Part shown: one piece after another, positions 26,744 through 36,202 of the stretch | Numbering within the stretch: the stretch's first letter is position 1 | Layout of the letters: the number at the start of each line of letters is the position of its first letter | Origin: Deltaproteobacteria bacterium | GTDB taxonomy: Bacteria > Myxococcota > Myxococcia > Myxococcales > SZAS-1 | Length of the DNA: 64,000 nucleotides | Assembly: GCA_018266075.1 (NCBI GenBank) | Contig: JAFEBB010000034.1 | Location: 22,076 to 86,075, forward strand | Direction: 5' to 3' | Program-made: the position numbers and the translations under genes | The notes under the pieces: model-generated | Told to the model about the DNA's origin: nothing | Databases searched by the model: none | What the model saw: the letters and a program-made list of their open reading frames with translations, nothing else

Positions 26744-28553
26744 TGGATTGATCATGCCTCCCTAGTGCCAACAGCCGCTGCCTCTCCGTCTCCTTGCGCA
26801 GCCAAGCATTCCCTCCGCTCAACACCGTCGCGAACGAGAGGTAGCGGGTCGCAGCGAGGTGATCCCTTTCGGCGAGCGCTCGGCCCTTCTTCGCCGCGAG
26901 GTCGACCGCCTCTCGGCGCCAGGCAACCTGCGGCAGCGCCTCGTCGGCCTGGTAGCGCGCGGCGCAGCGCCAGAGCATGAGCGCTTCTTGGGGCTGCCCG
27001 GCCGCGAGCGTCGCATCAATGCGCTGCGTGAGCGCCCCCGCGTCGAGCGCGAGGACCGCCTTCTTCCCACCGGGACAGCGCGGATCCTCGTCGGCGGTCA
27101 GCCCGCGCAATCGCCAGTCCCCCGACTGCAGGAAGTACAGCGCAAGCAGCTTGCGGAACTGCGCCACGTGCCCGCTCGGCCCGTGCGCGTTGACGAGATC
27201 CGGCGGGCCTTCGGAGAGCAGGTAGTCCTCGAGCGCGGCCATGTTGGGACGGTCGCGGGCCATGGCATAGTCGGCGAGCCCCGCATCGTCCACGAGCTCG
27301 GCGTCGCGCATGACGAGGCTGTTGCCCCCCAGGTCCGGCGTGGCCAGAAACGGGCGTCGGATCCCGAGGCTGGTGATGGACGGCTCGACGCGCCGCGCGT
27401 AGTCCGCCACGTACGTCATGGGGAACTCGCCGCCCTTCTCCAGCTCGCGCGAGCGCGGCCGCGAGGCCGCGGCCGTCATTCCCACGCTCACCGCGACCAC
27501 CGCGGCCGAACCCACCAACGCCACCGAGGCCCATCGCGGTCGAGCGGCCGCCCACTCGCGCACGCCGCCCAATCCCGCGGCGACCGCAGCGCCGAGGTAT
27601 GGCGCCAGCGGTCCGAGGAAGCGCCATTCGCGCATCCAGTCGCCGTGGGCATACCAGGCAAAGAAAAAGCCAAACGCTGCGGAGCTCAGCCCCACCCACG
27701 CCCACCGGCGCGATGCCGGCATGACCACACCAACGATCCCCATGAGCACCGCGAGGGCGCACAGCGCGGCATAGGTGCCGATGAAGCCGCCCAGGTACTT
27801 GGCGGGCGTGAAGTCCCAGCTGGCCTTGGCGAAGAACGTGTTGGGCAGCAACGAGGCGAAGTAAATATAACGAAAAAGTTCATAACCGCCGACGATGAGC
27901 ACGATGGCCCCGAGGGCCCGGAGTTCGTCGCGGTTGGGGCGGCGCCGCTCGCAGATCATGTCGGCCACCACGATGATGCCGTAGGGAACCGCGTAGAGCG
28001 CCGCTTCGGGTCGCGTCAGCGCCAAGAGCCCCAGGGCGACTCCCACCGACGCATCGATCTTGTTCGAACGAAACGCCAGCGCACCGGCGAGTGACATCAT
28101 GAACACTTGAAGGCCGCCCTCGAGCCCCGAGCTGATCCAGTACACGAAGCTCGTGGTGACGGCGGCGACGGCGGCGGGGATCGCATCCTCGATGCGCGGG
28201 AGCCTTCGCTGCGTCAACGGCCCCCAGGCGCTCGCGAGCCCGGCGCCCATCACCCCGAGCGCAGCGCCGCCGTTCAGCGCGAACGCCACGGGATCCAGCC
28301 GGATCAGCGCAGCCAGTGCCAGCACGAACACCCAGAGCGGATCCGAGTAGCCCTCCACGGCCTGCGAGAACGGTGTCAGCCGCAGCCCATCGCCATGGAG
28401 GAAGGTGAGCGCGTAAGCCACCGATGTACCGGCGTCGTCCACCATCGGCGGGTGGAGGAACCGAACGTGCGCCACGAGGCCGACCAGCGCGCTGGCGACG
28501 AGCGCCGTGGCAACCAGGGCTTCCACGCGCGCATAGGTGAGGAACCGGGACAT
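26730..28553 (-). CDS. GT-C-like polytopic membrane glycosyltransferase (putative)
   Basis: A 607-aa protein with about ten hydrophobic helices in the first 380 residues and a soluble C-terminal part. Just after the first helix lies an acidic pair (Asp39-Asp40) followed by [11 protein letters not shown] and [11 protein letters not shown], the arrangement seen in lipid-linked-sugar glycosyltransferases of the GT-C fold, where the first periplasmic-loop Asp is catalytic. The donor would be a polyprenyl-phosphate sugar. Acceptor and product are unknown; the position between two collagen-like protein pairs makes those proteins candidate acceptors, an inference only. It is convergent with the first collagen-like gene (14-bp overlap) and divergent from the second lipoprotein gene. 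Confidence 0.65.
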   Translation of the reverse strand: MSRFLTYARVEALVATALVASALVGLVAHVRFLHPPMVDDAGTSVAYALTFLHGDGLRLTPFSQAVEGYSDPLWVFVLALAALIRLDPVAFALNGGAALGVMGAGLASAWGPLTQRRLPRIEDAIPAAVAAVTTSFVYWISSGLEGGLQVFMMSLAGALAFRSNKIDASVGVALGLLALTRPEAALYAVPYGIIVVADMICERRRPNRDELRALGAIVLIVGGYELFRYIYFASLLPNTFFAKASWDFTPAKYLGGFIGTYAALCALAVLMGIVGVVMPASRRWAWVGLSSAAFGFFFAWYAHGDWMREWRFLGPLAPYLGAAVAAGLGGVREWAAARPRWASVALVGSAAVVAVSVGMTAAASRPRSRELEKGGEFPMTYVADYARRVEPSITSLGIRRPFLATPDLGGNSLVMRDAELVDDAGLADYAMARDRPNMAALEDYLLSEGPPDLVNAHGPSGHVAQFRKLLALYFLQSGDWRLRGLTADEDPRCPGGKKAVLALDAGALTQRIDATLAAGQPQEALMLWRCAARYQADEALPQVAWRREAVDLAAKKGRALAERDHLAATRYLSFATVLSGGNAWLRKETERQRLLALGRHDQSITGR

Positions 28554-28683
28554 GGAGGACGCGAGGCGCGAACTACTACCTCAAGTTCGTGCGCCGCGCG
28601 CTGCGGTCGGATCGTCGGAGGATTTGAATTCCACGCTTCCCGAGCTTGCCGGCTCTTCTCCGCGCGTGGGATGCTGTGGCCGC

Positions 28684-29070
28684 ATGCGCGTGATCGGTGT
28701 CCTGGTTTTCGTCCTCGCTCTCGCGGGGTGCAACCCCGCGACGGAGGAGTGCGCCGCCGGCAAGTGCACCGGCAGCGCTCCCACAGGCACGACCAGCAGC
28801 GGCACCTCGGCCAGCAGCACATCGGCGGGCAGCAATGCTGGGGACACAGGTACGTCCTCGGGCGCAACGGGCTCATCTGGCGGCAGCACCACGGGCACCG
28901 CTGGCTTCGGCGCAGCAACCGTGAGCATGGAGTCCGGCGGCCAAGCGGCGGCGAGCCCCTCGTTCCGCGCGCGGTTGGAGATGCGCGCGCCAAGACCGGC
29001 CATGGGCTCACCCAACTTCCAATGCAAGCTTGGCTCGCGGTTCACGGCGGGCCCTGGAGGCACGCCGTGA
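28684..29070 (+). CDS. Ser/Thr/Gly-rich lipoprotein, intact paralogue
   Basis: A 128-aa lipoprotein: signal MRVIGVLVFVLALAGC (lipobox LAGC), two Cys (CAAGKC), then a Ser/Thr/Gly-rich flexible stalk and a short C-terminal segment (SPSFRARLEMRAPRPAMGSPNF) that aligns with the C-terminus of the frameshifted copy at 25118-25674. The stop shares one base with the ATG of the next gene (TGATG), so it is coupled to the collagen-like protein and may anchor or accompany it on the cell surface. Function is unknown. Confidence 0.7.
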   Translation: MRVIGVLVFVLALAGCNPATEECAAGKCTGSAPTGTTSSGTSASSTSAGSNAGDTGTSSGATGSSGGSTTGTAGFGAATVSMESGGQAAASPSFRARLEMRAPRPAMGSPNFQCKLGSRFTAGPGGTP

Positions 29071-30113
29071 TGCGGCACAGCCCATACGCGCTTCTCGCGC
29101 TCTCGCTCCTCGCGGCCGGCACCGCCCGCGCCAACGTGCCCGGCCTGCTCTCGGAGGACGGCTACCTCACCGACGCATCCGGCGTTCCCGCAAACGGCAC
29201 CTTCACGATGACGTTCTCGGTCTACGACAGCGCCTCGGGCGGCAACCGGCTCTGGACCGAAACCCAGACGGTGGTCGTCTCCGCGGGCTACTTCTCGGTG
29301 ACCCTCGGGGAGGCCTCGGCGCTGCCAACCGATCTAACCTCGGCGGCGCGCCTCTACGTGGGCCTGAGCGTGGGAACGGATCCGGAGATGTCGCCCCGGC
29401 AGGCCATCGTGAGCGTGCCCTACGCGCTCTCGGCCGGTGTGGCCCTCGACGTCACCGGCGACATCCACCCCTCGAGCGTCACCGTCAACGGACAAGTGGT
29501 CATCGACGGCTCGGGCAACTGGACGGGCGGTCCCAACCAGAGCTGCCCCAGCGGGCCTCAGGGCCCGCCGGGCGCGACGGGGCCCACGGGTCCGCAGGGA
29601 GCACAGGGCCCGCAGGGACCGGCCGGGCAGCCGGGCGGCAGCTCGGGTGCGGCCACTGGCTGGTACGCGAGCTCGACGGCGATCCTCAATGATCCGCAGC
29701 CCGACGGCCACGTCTACCGGTTCAGCTTCAACTCGAGCGTCGCGGGGAGGGCGCTGGTGATCTCCACCGTGCAGGTTATCGCCCGGAACAACTTCGACCA
29801 GAACCCGCCGCCCTCGGATTGTGAGTTCCAACTCGCCCTGGGAAGTGCGCCCAACTCCAACGTGGACGTGGGCGTGCCTGGCATGGTGCGGGTAACCATT
29901 CCCGCAAACGTGCCCACCCAGTACGGAGGCGGAGGCTACCTCGGCTTCAACCAGACCCTTCAGACCACCCTGCCCGTGGTGGTCGGCTCGAACACGGTGT
30001 ACCTGAACGCTCGGCAGACGAAGAGCTGCAGCTACTACGGCTTCGCCTTCCCCACGATGAGCGCCGTGCTGCTCGATCCAAACTCGGGCAGCGCGACCAT
30101 CAACACGCCATAG
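29070..30113 (+). CDS. Secreted collagen-like (Gly-X-Y) protein, copy 2
   Basis: A 347-aa protein with signal peptide, N-terminal domain (about 24-153), about nine Gly-X-Y triplets (residues 162-190) and a C-terminal beta domain. It aligns along its whole length with the copy at 25682-26743: shared blocks include GYFSV-LG, TDPEMSPRQ, SVPYAL, VTGDIHPSS, SGNWTG and RNNFDQ. The collagen stretch is shorter, and the repeats are less uniform at the DNA level than in copy 1. It is translationally coupled to the lipoprotein upstream. Confidence 0.8.
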   Translation: MRHSPYALLALSLLAAGTARANVPGLLSEDGYLTDASGVPANGTFTMTFSVYDSASGGNRLWTETQTVVVSAGYFSVTLGEASALPTDLTSAARLYVGLSVGTDPEMSPRQAIVSVPYALSAGVALDVTGDIHPSSVTVNGQVVIDGSGNWTGGPNQSCPSGPQGPPGATGPTGPQGAQGPQGPAGQPGGSSGAATGWYASSTAILNDPQPDGHVYRFSFNSSVAGRALVISTVQVIARNNFDQNPPPSDCEFQLALGSAPNSNVDVGVPGMVRVTIPANVPTQYGGGGYLGFNQTLQTTLPVVVGSNTVYLNARQTKSCSYYGFAFPTMSAVLLDPNSGSATINTP

Positions 30114-30114
30114 A

Positions 30115-30135
30115 TTTCGCCTCGTCCAGGCGAAA
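30115..30135 (+). terminator. Hairpin after collagen-like gene
   Basis: TTTCGCCT and AGGCGAAA pair perfectly around a 5-nt loop (CGTCC), starting two bases after the stop codon of the collagen-like gene. No clear T-run follows, so intrinsic termination is uncertain. Confidence 0.4.
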
Positions 30136-30228
30136 ATTGAGCGAACATCGCTTGGTGTACCAGGGCGCCCCTGGGCGCTCGACCCGACCACCGCCTGTCC
30201 GCGATTCTCGGGCGGCAGAGGAGGCGCC

Positions 30229-31977
30229 ATGGCGCTCGCACCCGAACTGGAGCAGAAGGCCCGCCAGTGGCTCGACGGCGACCCCGATCTCGAGACGCGC
30301 AAGGAGCTCGAAGGCCTGCTCGCCCGCAAGGACGAGGCTGAGCTCTCCGACCGCTTCGGCGCCGCGCTGGAGTTCGGCACCGCCGGCCTGCGCGGCACGC
30401 TGGGCGCGGGGCCCAACCGCATGAACCGCGCGGTCGTCCGCCGCACCACGGCCGGATTGGCGCGCTACCTCAAGGCCCAGGTTCCCGACGTGGCCAAGCG
30501 CGGGGTGGTCATCGGCCGCGACGGACGCATCGGCTCGCCGGAGTTCCTCGAGGACACCGCCGCCGTGCTCTGCGCCGAGGGGATCCCCGCGCACGTGTTC
30601 GAGGGCGTGGTGCCCACGCCGCTGGTGGCGCACGCCGTGGCCGCGGTGAACGCTGCCGCCGGCGTGATGGTCACCGCCAGCCACAACCCGCCCGCATACA
30701 ACGGCTACAAGGTCTACTGGGGCAACGGCGCGCAGATCATCCCTCCGCACGACGCGGGCATCGCCGCCGCCATCGACCAGATCGGGCCCGCCAAGAACGT
30801 GAAGCTGCTCTCGAAGTCCGAGGCCGGCACGCTCTGGCGCGTCCTTCCGCGCGAGGTGGAGGAGGGCTACTTCAAGGCCCTGGCCGCCCTCCCGCTCCAC
30901 CCCGAGATCAAACGAGATATATCGATTGCGTACACGCCCATGCACGGCGTGGGCAACCGCTTCGCCCGGCGCGCGCTGGCGGATGCGGGCTTCGCGCGCG
31001 TGGAGACCGTCCCTGCGCAGGCCGAGCCCGACGGCCGCTTCCCCACGGTGAAGTTCCCCAACCCGGAAGAGCCGGGCGCCATGGACCTGGTGCTGGCGCT
31101 GGCCACGCAGATGGACGCGGAGATCGCCCTGGCCAACGACCCCGACGCGGATCGCCTGGCCGTCGCGGTGCGCACCGAGAAGGGCAAGTACACCCAGCTC
31201 ACCGGAAATGAAGTGGGCATCCTGCTCGGGCACTACCTGCTCACCGAGGCCAAGGCGGATCCCAAGCGCCTGGTGATCACCACCATCGTCAGCTCCAGCC
31301 AGCTGGGGGTGATGGCCCGCGAGCTGGGCGTCGGCTACGACGAGACGCTCACCGGCTTCAAGTGGATCGCCAACCGCGCCATGGAGCGCGAGAAGAGCGA
31401 GGGCGCGCGCTTCGTCTTTGGGTTCGAGGAGGCGCTGGGCTACACCGTGGGCACCGTGGCCCGCGACAAGGACGGCGTGGGCGCGGCGCTGATGGTGGCC
31501 GAGCTGGCTGCCGTGGCGAAGTCGCGCGGGCGCACGCTGATCCAGGAGCTCGGCGAGGTGCAGCGCCGCTTCGGGCTCTTCGCCGCCAGCCAGAAGAGCC
31601 TCACCATGCCCGGCGCCAGCGGTGGCGCGGCCATCAAGGGCATCATGACCGCCTTCCGCGAGAAGCCGCCCGCCAACATCGGCGGGCACGCGGTGGCCGC
31701 GTTGCGCGACTTGAAGCGCGGCACGCGCACAGCCGCCGGAAAGACCGAGAAGCTCTCGCTGCCGCCCAGCGACGTCATCGTCTACGAGCTCGAGGGCGAT
31801 GCGCGCATCGTGCTCCGGCCCAGCGGCACCGAGCCGAAGATCAAGTTCTACTTCGAGCGCAAGGAGCCGGTGGCCGCAGGCGAGGCCATCGACGCCGCGC
31901 GCGCCCGCGCCGGCAAGGCCCTGAATGGGCTGCAGGACGCCTTCATGAAGTTGGTCGAGGCCGCGCAGCCCAAGTAG
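30229..31977 (+). CDS. Phosphohexomutase (phosphoglucomutase/phosphomannomutase superfamily, PGM2/PgcA type)
   Basis: A 582-aa alpha-D-phosphohexomutase. It has the N-terminal EFGTAGLRG block, the phosphoserine loop TASHNPP (Ser151), the Mg loop NDPDADRLAVAV, a sugar-binding GFEEALGY and the phosphate-binding PSGTEPKIKFY near the C-terminus. The length and the long N-terminal extension before EFGTAG match the PGM2/PgcA group, which interconverts glucose-1-P and glucose-6-P (or pentose phosphates), rather than the 450-aa ManB/GlmM group. An AGAGGAGG ribosome site precedes the ATG. It likely supplies sugar nucleotides for envelope polysaccharide. Confidence 0.9.
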   Translation: MALAPELEQKARQWLDGDPDLETRKELEGLLARKDEAELSDRFGAALEFGTAGLRGTLGAGPNRMNRAVVRRTTAGLARYLKAQVPDVAKRGVVIGRDGRIGSPEFLEDTAAVLCAEGIPAHVFEGVVPTPLVAHAVAAVNAAAGVMVTASHNPPAYNGYKVYWGNGAQIIPPHDAGIAAAIDQIGPAKNVKLLSKSEAGTLWRVLPREVEEGYFKALAALPLHPEIKRDISIAYTPMHGVGNRFARRALADAGFARVETVPAQAEPDGRFPTVKFPNPEEPGAMDLVLALATQMDAEIALANDPDADRLAVAVRTEKGKYTQLTGNEVGILLGHYLLTEAKADPKRLVITTIVSSSQLGVMARELGVGYDETLTGFKWIANRAMEREKSEGARFVFGFEEALGYTVGTVARDKDGVGAALMVAELAAVAKSRGRTLIQELGEVQRRFGLFAASQKSLTMPGASGGAAIKGIMTAFREKPPANIGGHAVAALRDLKRGTRTAAGKTEKLSLPPSDVIVYELEGDARIVLRPSGTEPKIKFYFERKEPVAAGEAIDAARARAGKALNGLQDAFMKLVEAAQPK

Positions 31978-32025
31978 GATCAGCCCGGGCGGCGCTCCTG
32001 CTGCCTACCCCGCGCGGGATGAGGC

Positions 32026-32514
32026 ATGGCGGCGCAGTCGCTGGTGAACCTGGCGCGCACGTTCTGGATGGATGAAGACGGGTTCGCCCGGCAGCATCCG
32101 CACGCCTGGTTCGTGTGGAAGGAGGGCCGCCCCAGCGAGGCCCCCATCGTGCAGCCCACGCTCACCATCGGCGGCAACGACTCCAAGCCGCGCTCGGGTG
32201 ATCCGCTCGCCATCCCGATCCTCAAGGGCAAGGCCAGCGTGTTCGCCATGGGCATCACCATCGGCCGCACGGAGAACAACGACGTGGTGCTGCGGCACGA
32301 GGAGGTCTCGCGCTTCCACGCGTACGTGCAGGACACCGCGGGCGCGCTGAGCCTCGTCGACGCCGACAGCAAGAACGGCACCTGGGTGAACGGGCTGAAG
32401 CTCCTGCCCTCCAAGCCGCAGCCCTTGCCGGCCATCGCGGTGATCAAGTTCGGGCAGCTGCAGATCACCTACTACGGCGCCGAAGCGTTCATCGACTTCT
32501 TGCGCAATCCCTGA
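32026..32514 (+). CDS. FHA domain protein
   Basis: A 162-aa protein with an N-terminal segment of about 65 residues of no recognised type and a C-terminal forkhead-associated domain (about 68-155). The phosphopeptide-binding residues are present: Gly80-Arg81 in ITIGRTENND, Ser95 and His98 in VSRFH, and SKNGTW with Asn117-Gly118. It would bind phosphothreonine in a partner, such as a Ser/Thr kinase substrate; one such kinase is at 51780-53333, but a link is not shown. It is convergent with rpoN, 6 bp apart. Confidence 0.85.
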   Translation: MAAQSLVNLARTFWMDEDGFARQHPHAWFVWKEGRPSEAPIVQPTLTIGGNDSKPRSGDPLAIPILKGKASVFAMGITIGRTENNDVVLRHEEVSRFHAYVQDTAGALSLVDADSKNGTWVNGLKLLPSKPQPLPAIAVIKFGQLQITYYGAEAFIDFLRNP

Positions 32515-32520
32515 GCGCGC

Positions 32521-34029
32521 TCAGGTGTACTTCTTGCGCTTGCTCGACGGCAGGATGCCGAGCACGTCGCGGTACTTGGCAACCGTGCGGCGCGCGATCT
32601 CGATGCCCTGCACCTTGAGCAGCTCCACGATCTTCTGGTCGCTGTAGGGGTTGTCGGTGGGCTCGCCGCCCACGATCTGCTTGATGTGGTTCTTCACCGC
32701 CTCGCTGGCGATCTCGTCGCCGCCGGTCCTGGCGATGGAGGAATTGAAGAAGAACTTGAGCTCATAAATACCCTGCGGCGTGTGCACGTACTTGTTGGTG
32801 GTGACGCGCGAGACGGTGCTCTCGTGCATGCCGATGTCATCGGCCACGTCCTTGAGAATCAAGGGCTTCAGGTGGCTGATGCCCTTCTCGAAGAACTCGC
32901 GCTGGAACTTCACGATGCTCTCGGTGACCTTATAGATTGTACGTTGCCGCTGGTGGATGCTGCGCACCAGCCAGCGCGCGCTCTCGAGCTTCTTCTCGAT
33001 GTACTTCTTGGCGTCCGGGTCGCTCAGCTGGCCGCTCTTGAGCGCGCTGGAGTAGGTGCGCGAGACGCGGAGCTTGCTGAGGCCGTCGTCGTTGAGCACG
33101 GGCACGTACTTGTCGCCCATCTTGTGAACGTAGATGTCGGGGGTGATGTACTGCGGCTCCTCGGTGACGAAGTTGCGGCCCGGCCGCGGCTCCATCTCGG
33201 AGATCACCTTCACCGCGCGGGCGATGTCGCCGGTGCTGCACTTCAGCTCGCGGGCGATGGCCGGGATGTTGTTGGTCTCCAGGTGCTTCATGTGGTGCTT
33301 GATGATCGTGGCCACCAGGTGCGCGTCCTGCTTGAGGTGCTTGGCCTGGACGAGCAGGCACTCCTGGAGGTCGCGCGAGCCCACGCCCTGGGGATCGAAG
33401 CCCTGGATGAGCCGGAGCACCTTCTCGCCACACTCGATGGACACGCCGCACACCGACGCGACCGCGATGAGCGGATCGCCCTCGGTGCCCTCCAAGCGGA
33501 AGTAGCCGTGCTCGTCGATGTTGCCGATGATCTCCTGGCCCACGCGCTGCTCTTCTTCGGTCAGCTCCAGCATGCTGAGCTGCTCGAGGAGGTGATCGCT
33601 CAGCGACTCCTTCTTGGTGAGCGTGGCCTCGTAGCCGGGCATGTCCTCGCTGCCGGCGTCGCGCACCACGGGCGCGGTGTGGCCCAGGGTCTGGTAGCTC
33701 TCCAGGTACTGCTCCCAGTCGATGTCGGCGGTCTTGGTCTCGCTGGTGACCTCGGTGACGTCGGCGCTGGTGTTGTTCTGGGCCTCGCTCTGCGCGGGCG
33801 CCTCGATGTTCTCGGCCTCCAGGCTGGCCTCGCCCGGGGCCTTCTCCGCGAGCTGCTCCTCGGCCGTCTCGGCGGCGATCTCCAGCGCCGGGTTCTGCTC
33901 CATCTCCACGGCGATCTCCTGCTCCAGCTCCATGCGCGAGAGCTGGAGCAGGCGAATGGCCTGCTGGAGCTGGGGCGTCATCACCAGCTGCTGGGAGAGC
34001 TTGAGGCTCTGCTTGAGCTCGAGACCCAT
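32521..34029 (-). CDS. rpoN: RNA polymerase sigma-54 factor
   Basis: A 502-aa sigma-54. Region I at the N-terminus (LELKQSLKLSQQLVMTPQLQ) is Gln/Leu-rich for enhancer-dependent opening; an acidic region II follows (about 60-130); then the core-binding domain, and region III with the HTH and the signature RpoN box ARRTVAKYRDVLGI, differing from ARRTVAKYRE only at the last residue. Sigma-54 recognises -24/-12 promoters and needs AAA activators. It lies downstream of lptB in the conserved lptC-lptA-lptB-rpoN order, 15 bp after the lptB stop. Confidence 0.97.
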   Translation of the reverse strand: MGLELKQSLKLSQQLVMTPQLQQAIRLLQLSRMELEQEIAVEMEQNPALEIAAETAEEQLAEKAPGEASLEAENIEAPAQSEAQNNTSADVTEVTSETKTADIDWEQYLESYQTLGHTAPVVRDAGSEDMPGYEATLTKKESLSDHLLEQLSMLELTEEEQRVGQEIIGNIDEHGYFRLEGTEGDPLIAVASVCGVSIECGEKVLRLIQGFDPQGVGSRDLQECLLVQAKHLKQDAHLVATIIKHHMKHLETNNIPAIARELKCSTGDIARAVKVISEMEPRPGRNFVTEEPQYITPDIYVHKMGDKYVPVLNDDGLSKLRVSRTYSSALKSGQLSDPDAKKYIEKKLESARWLVRSIHQRQRTIYKVTESIVKFQREFFEKGISHLKPLILKDVADDIGMHESTVSRVTTNKYVHTPQGIYELKFFFNSSIARTGGDEIASEAVKNHIKQIVGGEPTDNPYSDQKIVELLKVQGIEIARRTVAKYRDVLGILPSSKRKKYT

Positions 34030-34044
34030 CCGAAAACCTCCGAA

Positions 34045-34779
34045 CTACGACAGCGTGAACTCCGAACCGAGATAGACGGCCTTGGCCCGCTCGCTCGAGG
34101 CGAGCTGGCTCGGCGTGCCTTCTTCCAAAATCTTTCCCTGCGCGATCAGGTAGGCGCGGTCGCAGATGCGAAGCGTGTCGCGCACGTTGTGATCGGTGAT
34201 GAGCACGCCCAAACCGCGTGCTTTCAAGTCTGCAATCTGCCGCTGCAGCTCGTGGACGTTGATCGGATCCACACCCGCAAACGGCTCGTCGAAGAGAATG
34301 AATCCCGGCTCCGGGATGAGGCAGCGGGCGATCTCCGCGCGCCGCCGCTCGCCGCCCGAGAGCGACTCGCCGGGCGAATCCGCCACGTGCGCGAGCCCGA
34401 ACTCTTGCAAGAGCGCGATCGTCTTCTGCTCGCGCTCGGCGCTGGCGATGTTGCGGCTCTCGTACACGGCGCGGAAGTTGTCGCGCACGGAGAGCTTGCG
34501 AAAGATCGACGACTCCTGCGGCAGATAGCCGAGCCCCAGCCGCGCGCGGCGGAAGAGCGGGAGCGCGCTCACGTCGCGGGCGTCGAGGTGCACGTGGCCG
34601 CCGTCGGGGCGCAGCAGGCCAACGGTCATGTGAAAGCTGGTGGTCTTGCCGGCGCCGTTGGGTCCAAGCAAGCCGACCACTTCGCCGCGCTTCACCTCGA
34701 AGCTCACGCCGTCGACCACCTTGCGGCGGCCGAACGTCTTCACCAATCCCAACGCGCTCAATTTCTGCGGGCCGCTCAT
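34045..34779 (-). CDS. lptB: LPS export ABC transporter ATP-binding protein
   Basis: A 244-aa ABC ATPase. It has Walker A GPNGAGKTT (about 39-47), Q-loop YLPQESSIF, signature LSGGERRRAEIAR, Walker B FILFDEPFAGVDP and the H-switch TDHNVRDTL, all typical of LptB. It powers extraction of LPS from the inner membrane with LptFG and LptC. lptA directly upstream (4-bp ATGA overlap) and rpoN downstream confirm the identification. Confidence 0.96.
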   Translation of the reverse strand: MSGPQKLSALGLVKTFGRRKVVDGVSFEVKRGEVVGLLGPNGAGKTTSFHMTVGLLRPDGGHVHLDARDVSALPLFRRARLGLGYLPQESSIFRKLSVRDNFRAVYESRNIASAEREQKTIALLQEFGLAHVADSPGESLSGGERRRAEIARCLIPEPGFILFDEPFAGVDPINVHELQRQIADLKARGLGVLITDHNVRDTLRICDRAYLIAQGKILEEGTPSQLASSERAKAVYLGSEFTLS

Positions 34780-35339
34780 CGGGAACCTCCCGGAGCGGCC
34801 GCGTTGGCAGTGGTCGTCGTCGACGGCTTCGGCTTCTCGGTGCCCTCGAGCTGCTGCGGCGATTGAGTCTTGAGCTTGGGGTTCTTCACTTCGATGCGAT
34901 CGCCGTCGACGAAGAACGTGAGCTCGTCGCCCACGAACTCGTTGGTGCCCTGCTTGCCATGCGGATTTCCGGTGACGACCACCGTGCCGCCGGCGGCGTC
35001 GTAGACGGCCTGGTCGCCCCAGCCGGTGCGGTCGCCCTGCACGACCTCCACGTTGCCGGTGCAGATCGCCTTCTCGAGCTTGTCCTCGCCCTGGAAGTCG
35101 GTGACCAGCTGGTCGCACGTGAGGACGAGCTTCGGCTGCTCCGCCGTGGCCGCGCGGACGGCGTGCACGTGGCCCTTCCAGAGACCGCGGTTGTCCTTGG
35201 TGAGCACCGTGAGGTGATCCGCTTGGATGTCGAGCGGCTTCGAAGGACCTGCGAGGGGCGTCGATGGCGCCGGCTTGGGCGGCGTCGAGGCGGGCTTGGG
35301 CGCGGCCGCGAGCGCCAGGGCGAGCACGAGCGCGCTCAT
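34776..35339 (-). CDS. lptA: LPS transport periplasmic bridge protein
   Basis: A 187-aa OstA/LptA-fold protein with a short hydrophobic N-terminus (MSALVLALALAAA), a Pro-rich linker, and beta-jellyroll repeats from LDIQADHLTVLTKDNRGLWKGHV through GNVEVVQGDRTGWGDQAVYD to GDRIEVKNPKLKTQ. LptA forms the filament carrying LPS between LptC and LptD. Position between lptC and lptB, with 4-bp overlaps on both sides, supports the call. Confidence 0.85.
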   Translation of the reverse strand: MSALVLALALAAAPKPASTPPKPAPSTPLAGPSKPLDIQADHLTVLTKDNRGLWKGHVHAVRAATAEQPKLVLTCDQLVTDFQGEDKLEKAICTGNVEVVQGDRTGWGDQAVYDAAGGTVVVTGNPHGKQGTNEFVGDELTFFVDGDRIEVKNPKLKTQSPQQLEGTEKPKPSTTTTANAAAPGGSR

Positions 35340-35893
35340 GGCGTGGCCCTGCCCTGCGCGTCGACGGGGCCTTCGAGCTCGAGCACGGCCGTGTTGGCGT
35401 CGTAGGTGAAGCCCGTGCCGGTGGCGTGGAAGCGGGTCGACTGCAGCTCCACCGGCTCGTGGCCCGAAGCGACCCGCGTCGTGCCGTCGTAGTGCGCGGA
35501 GTGGCTGATGGCGGTGCCGTCGGCGCGGATCAGCTTCACGCCGTCGGTGAGGTCGAGCGTGCGCGCGCGGAGCTGGCCGGTGGCGAGCCCGGCCTCGATT
35601 CGCACCGGGCGCGGATCGCCGCGCATGCCAGGCAGATCGGCAGTCGCCTGGGTGGCCACGGCCGTGCCAGCAGAGCGGTCGTAGACCAGGTGGCTGGCCT
35701 TGCCCACGCCTGCCAGGGCGCTGCCGCGATAGTCCCAGAGGGTCACGCCGTCGAAGGCGGCATCGGCCTTGCCAGCCCGGGCGGAGGCCTCGGGCGTGGC
35801 AGCCCAGGCCGCGCCGGCCATGGCTGCCAGGAACCCTGCGGATATGGCGAAGGTCGCTCTCACGCGCTCACCAGCAAACTTCCTGCCACCCAT
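35336..35893 (-). CDS. lptC: LPS export inner-membrane-anchored protein
   Basis: A protein of about 185 aa with an N-terminal hydrophobic helix (RATFAISAGFLAAMAGAAWA) and LptC-type beta-jellyroll repeats (FDGVTLWDYRG, ARTLDLTDGVKLIRADGT, STRFHATGTGFTYDANTAVLELEG). It links LptBFG to LptA. The ATG at 35893 is chosen because AAGAGG lies just upstream; a GTG at 35863 would start directly at the helix, and the frame is open to an ATG at 35932. The stop overlaps the lptA start by 4 bp. Confidence 0.8.
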   Translation of the reverse strand: MGGRKFAGERVRATFAISAGFLAAMAGAAWAATPEASARAGKADAAFDGVTLWDYRGSALAGVGKASHLVYDRSAGTAVATQATADLPGMRGDPRPVRIEAGLATGQLRARTLDLTDGVKLIRADGTAISHSAHYDGTTRVASGHEPVELQSTRFHATGTGFTYDANTAVLELEGPVDAQGRATP

Positions 35894-36202
35894 GCCTCTT
35901 CCCGCGGGCAACGATGTTGGAACAGCGGGCACCGGGTTTGCAACACCAGCACTAACATCCTTGAAAACACTTGCAAAACTTCACGGAAGGTCGTGCTTGA
36001 CTTCGCAGCCGAAAAGGCGATCGCGCTGGGCTCGGGCAGGCGGTCGACAGGCCGCCCGGCATTGTCGGCACGCTTTTCGCGCGGGGGAAGCCGGATCGAC
36101 GCGGGGCGTCGATTGGGCGACGCGTCCAGCGCGCCCGCGAAGGGAAATGCCAGGTCGCGAACGGTGATCGATGGCTCGGTTTCTGGGCTAGCCTCGCGGC
36201 CC
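35894..36202. other. Divergent intergenic region, lptC / MoxR operon
   Basis: About 309 bp without a supported gene. A comparatively AT-rich stretch near 35940-36010 (TTGAAAACAC, TTGCAAAACTT, and a TTGAC at 35997-36001) probably carries the two divergent promoters, although no good -10 boxes can be assigned by eye. The part from 36010 to 36200 is GC-rich with no clear element. Confidence 0.5.
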
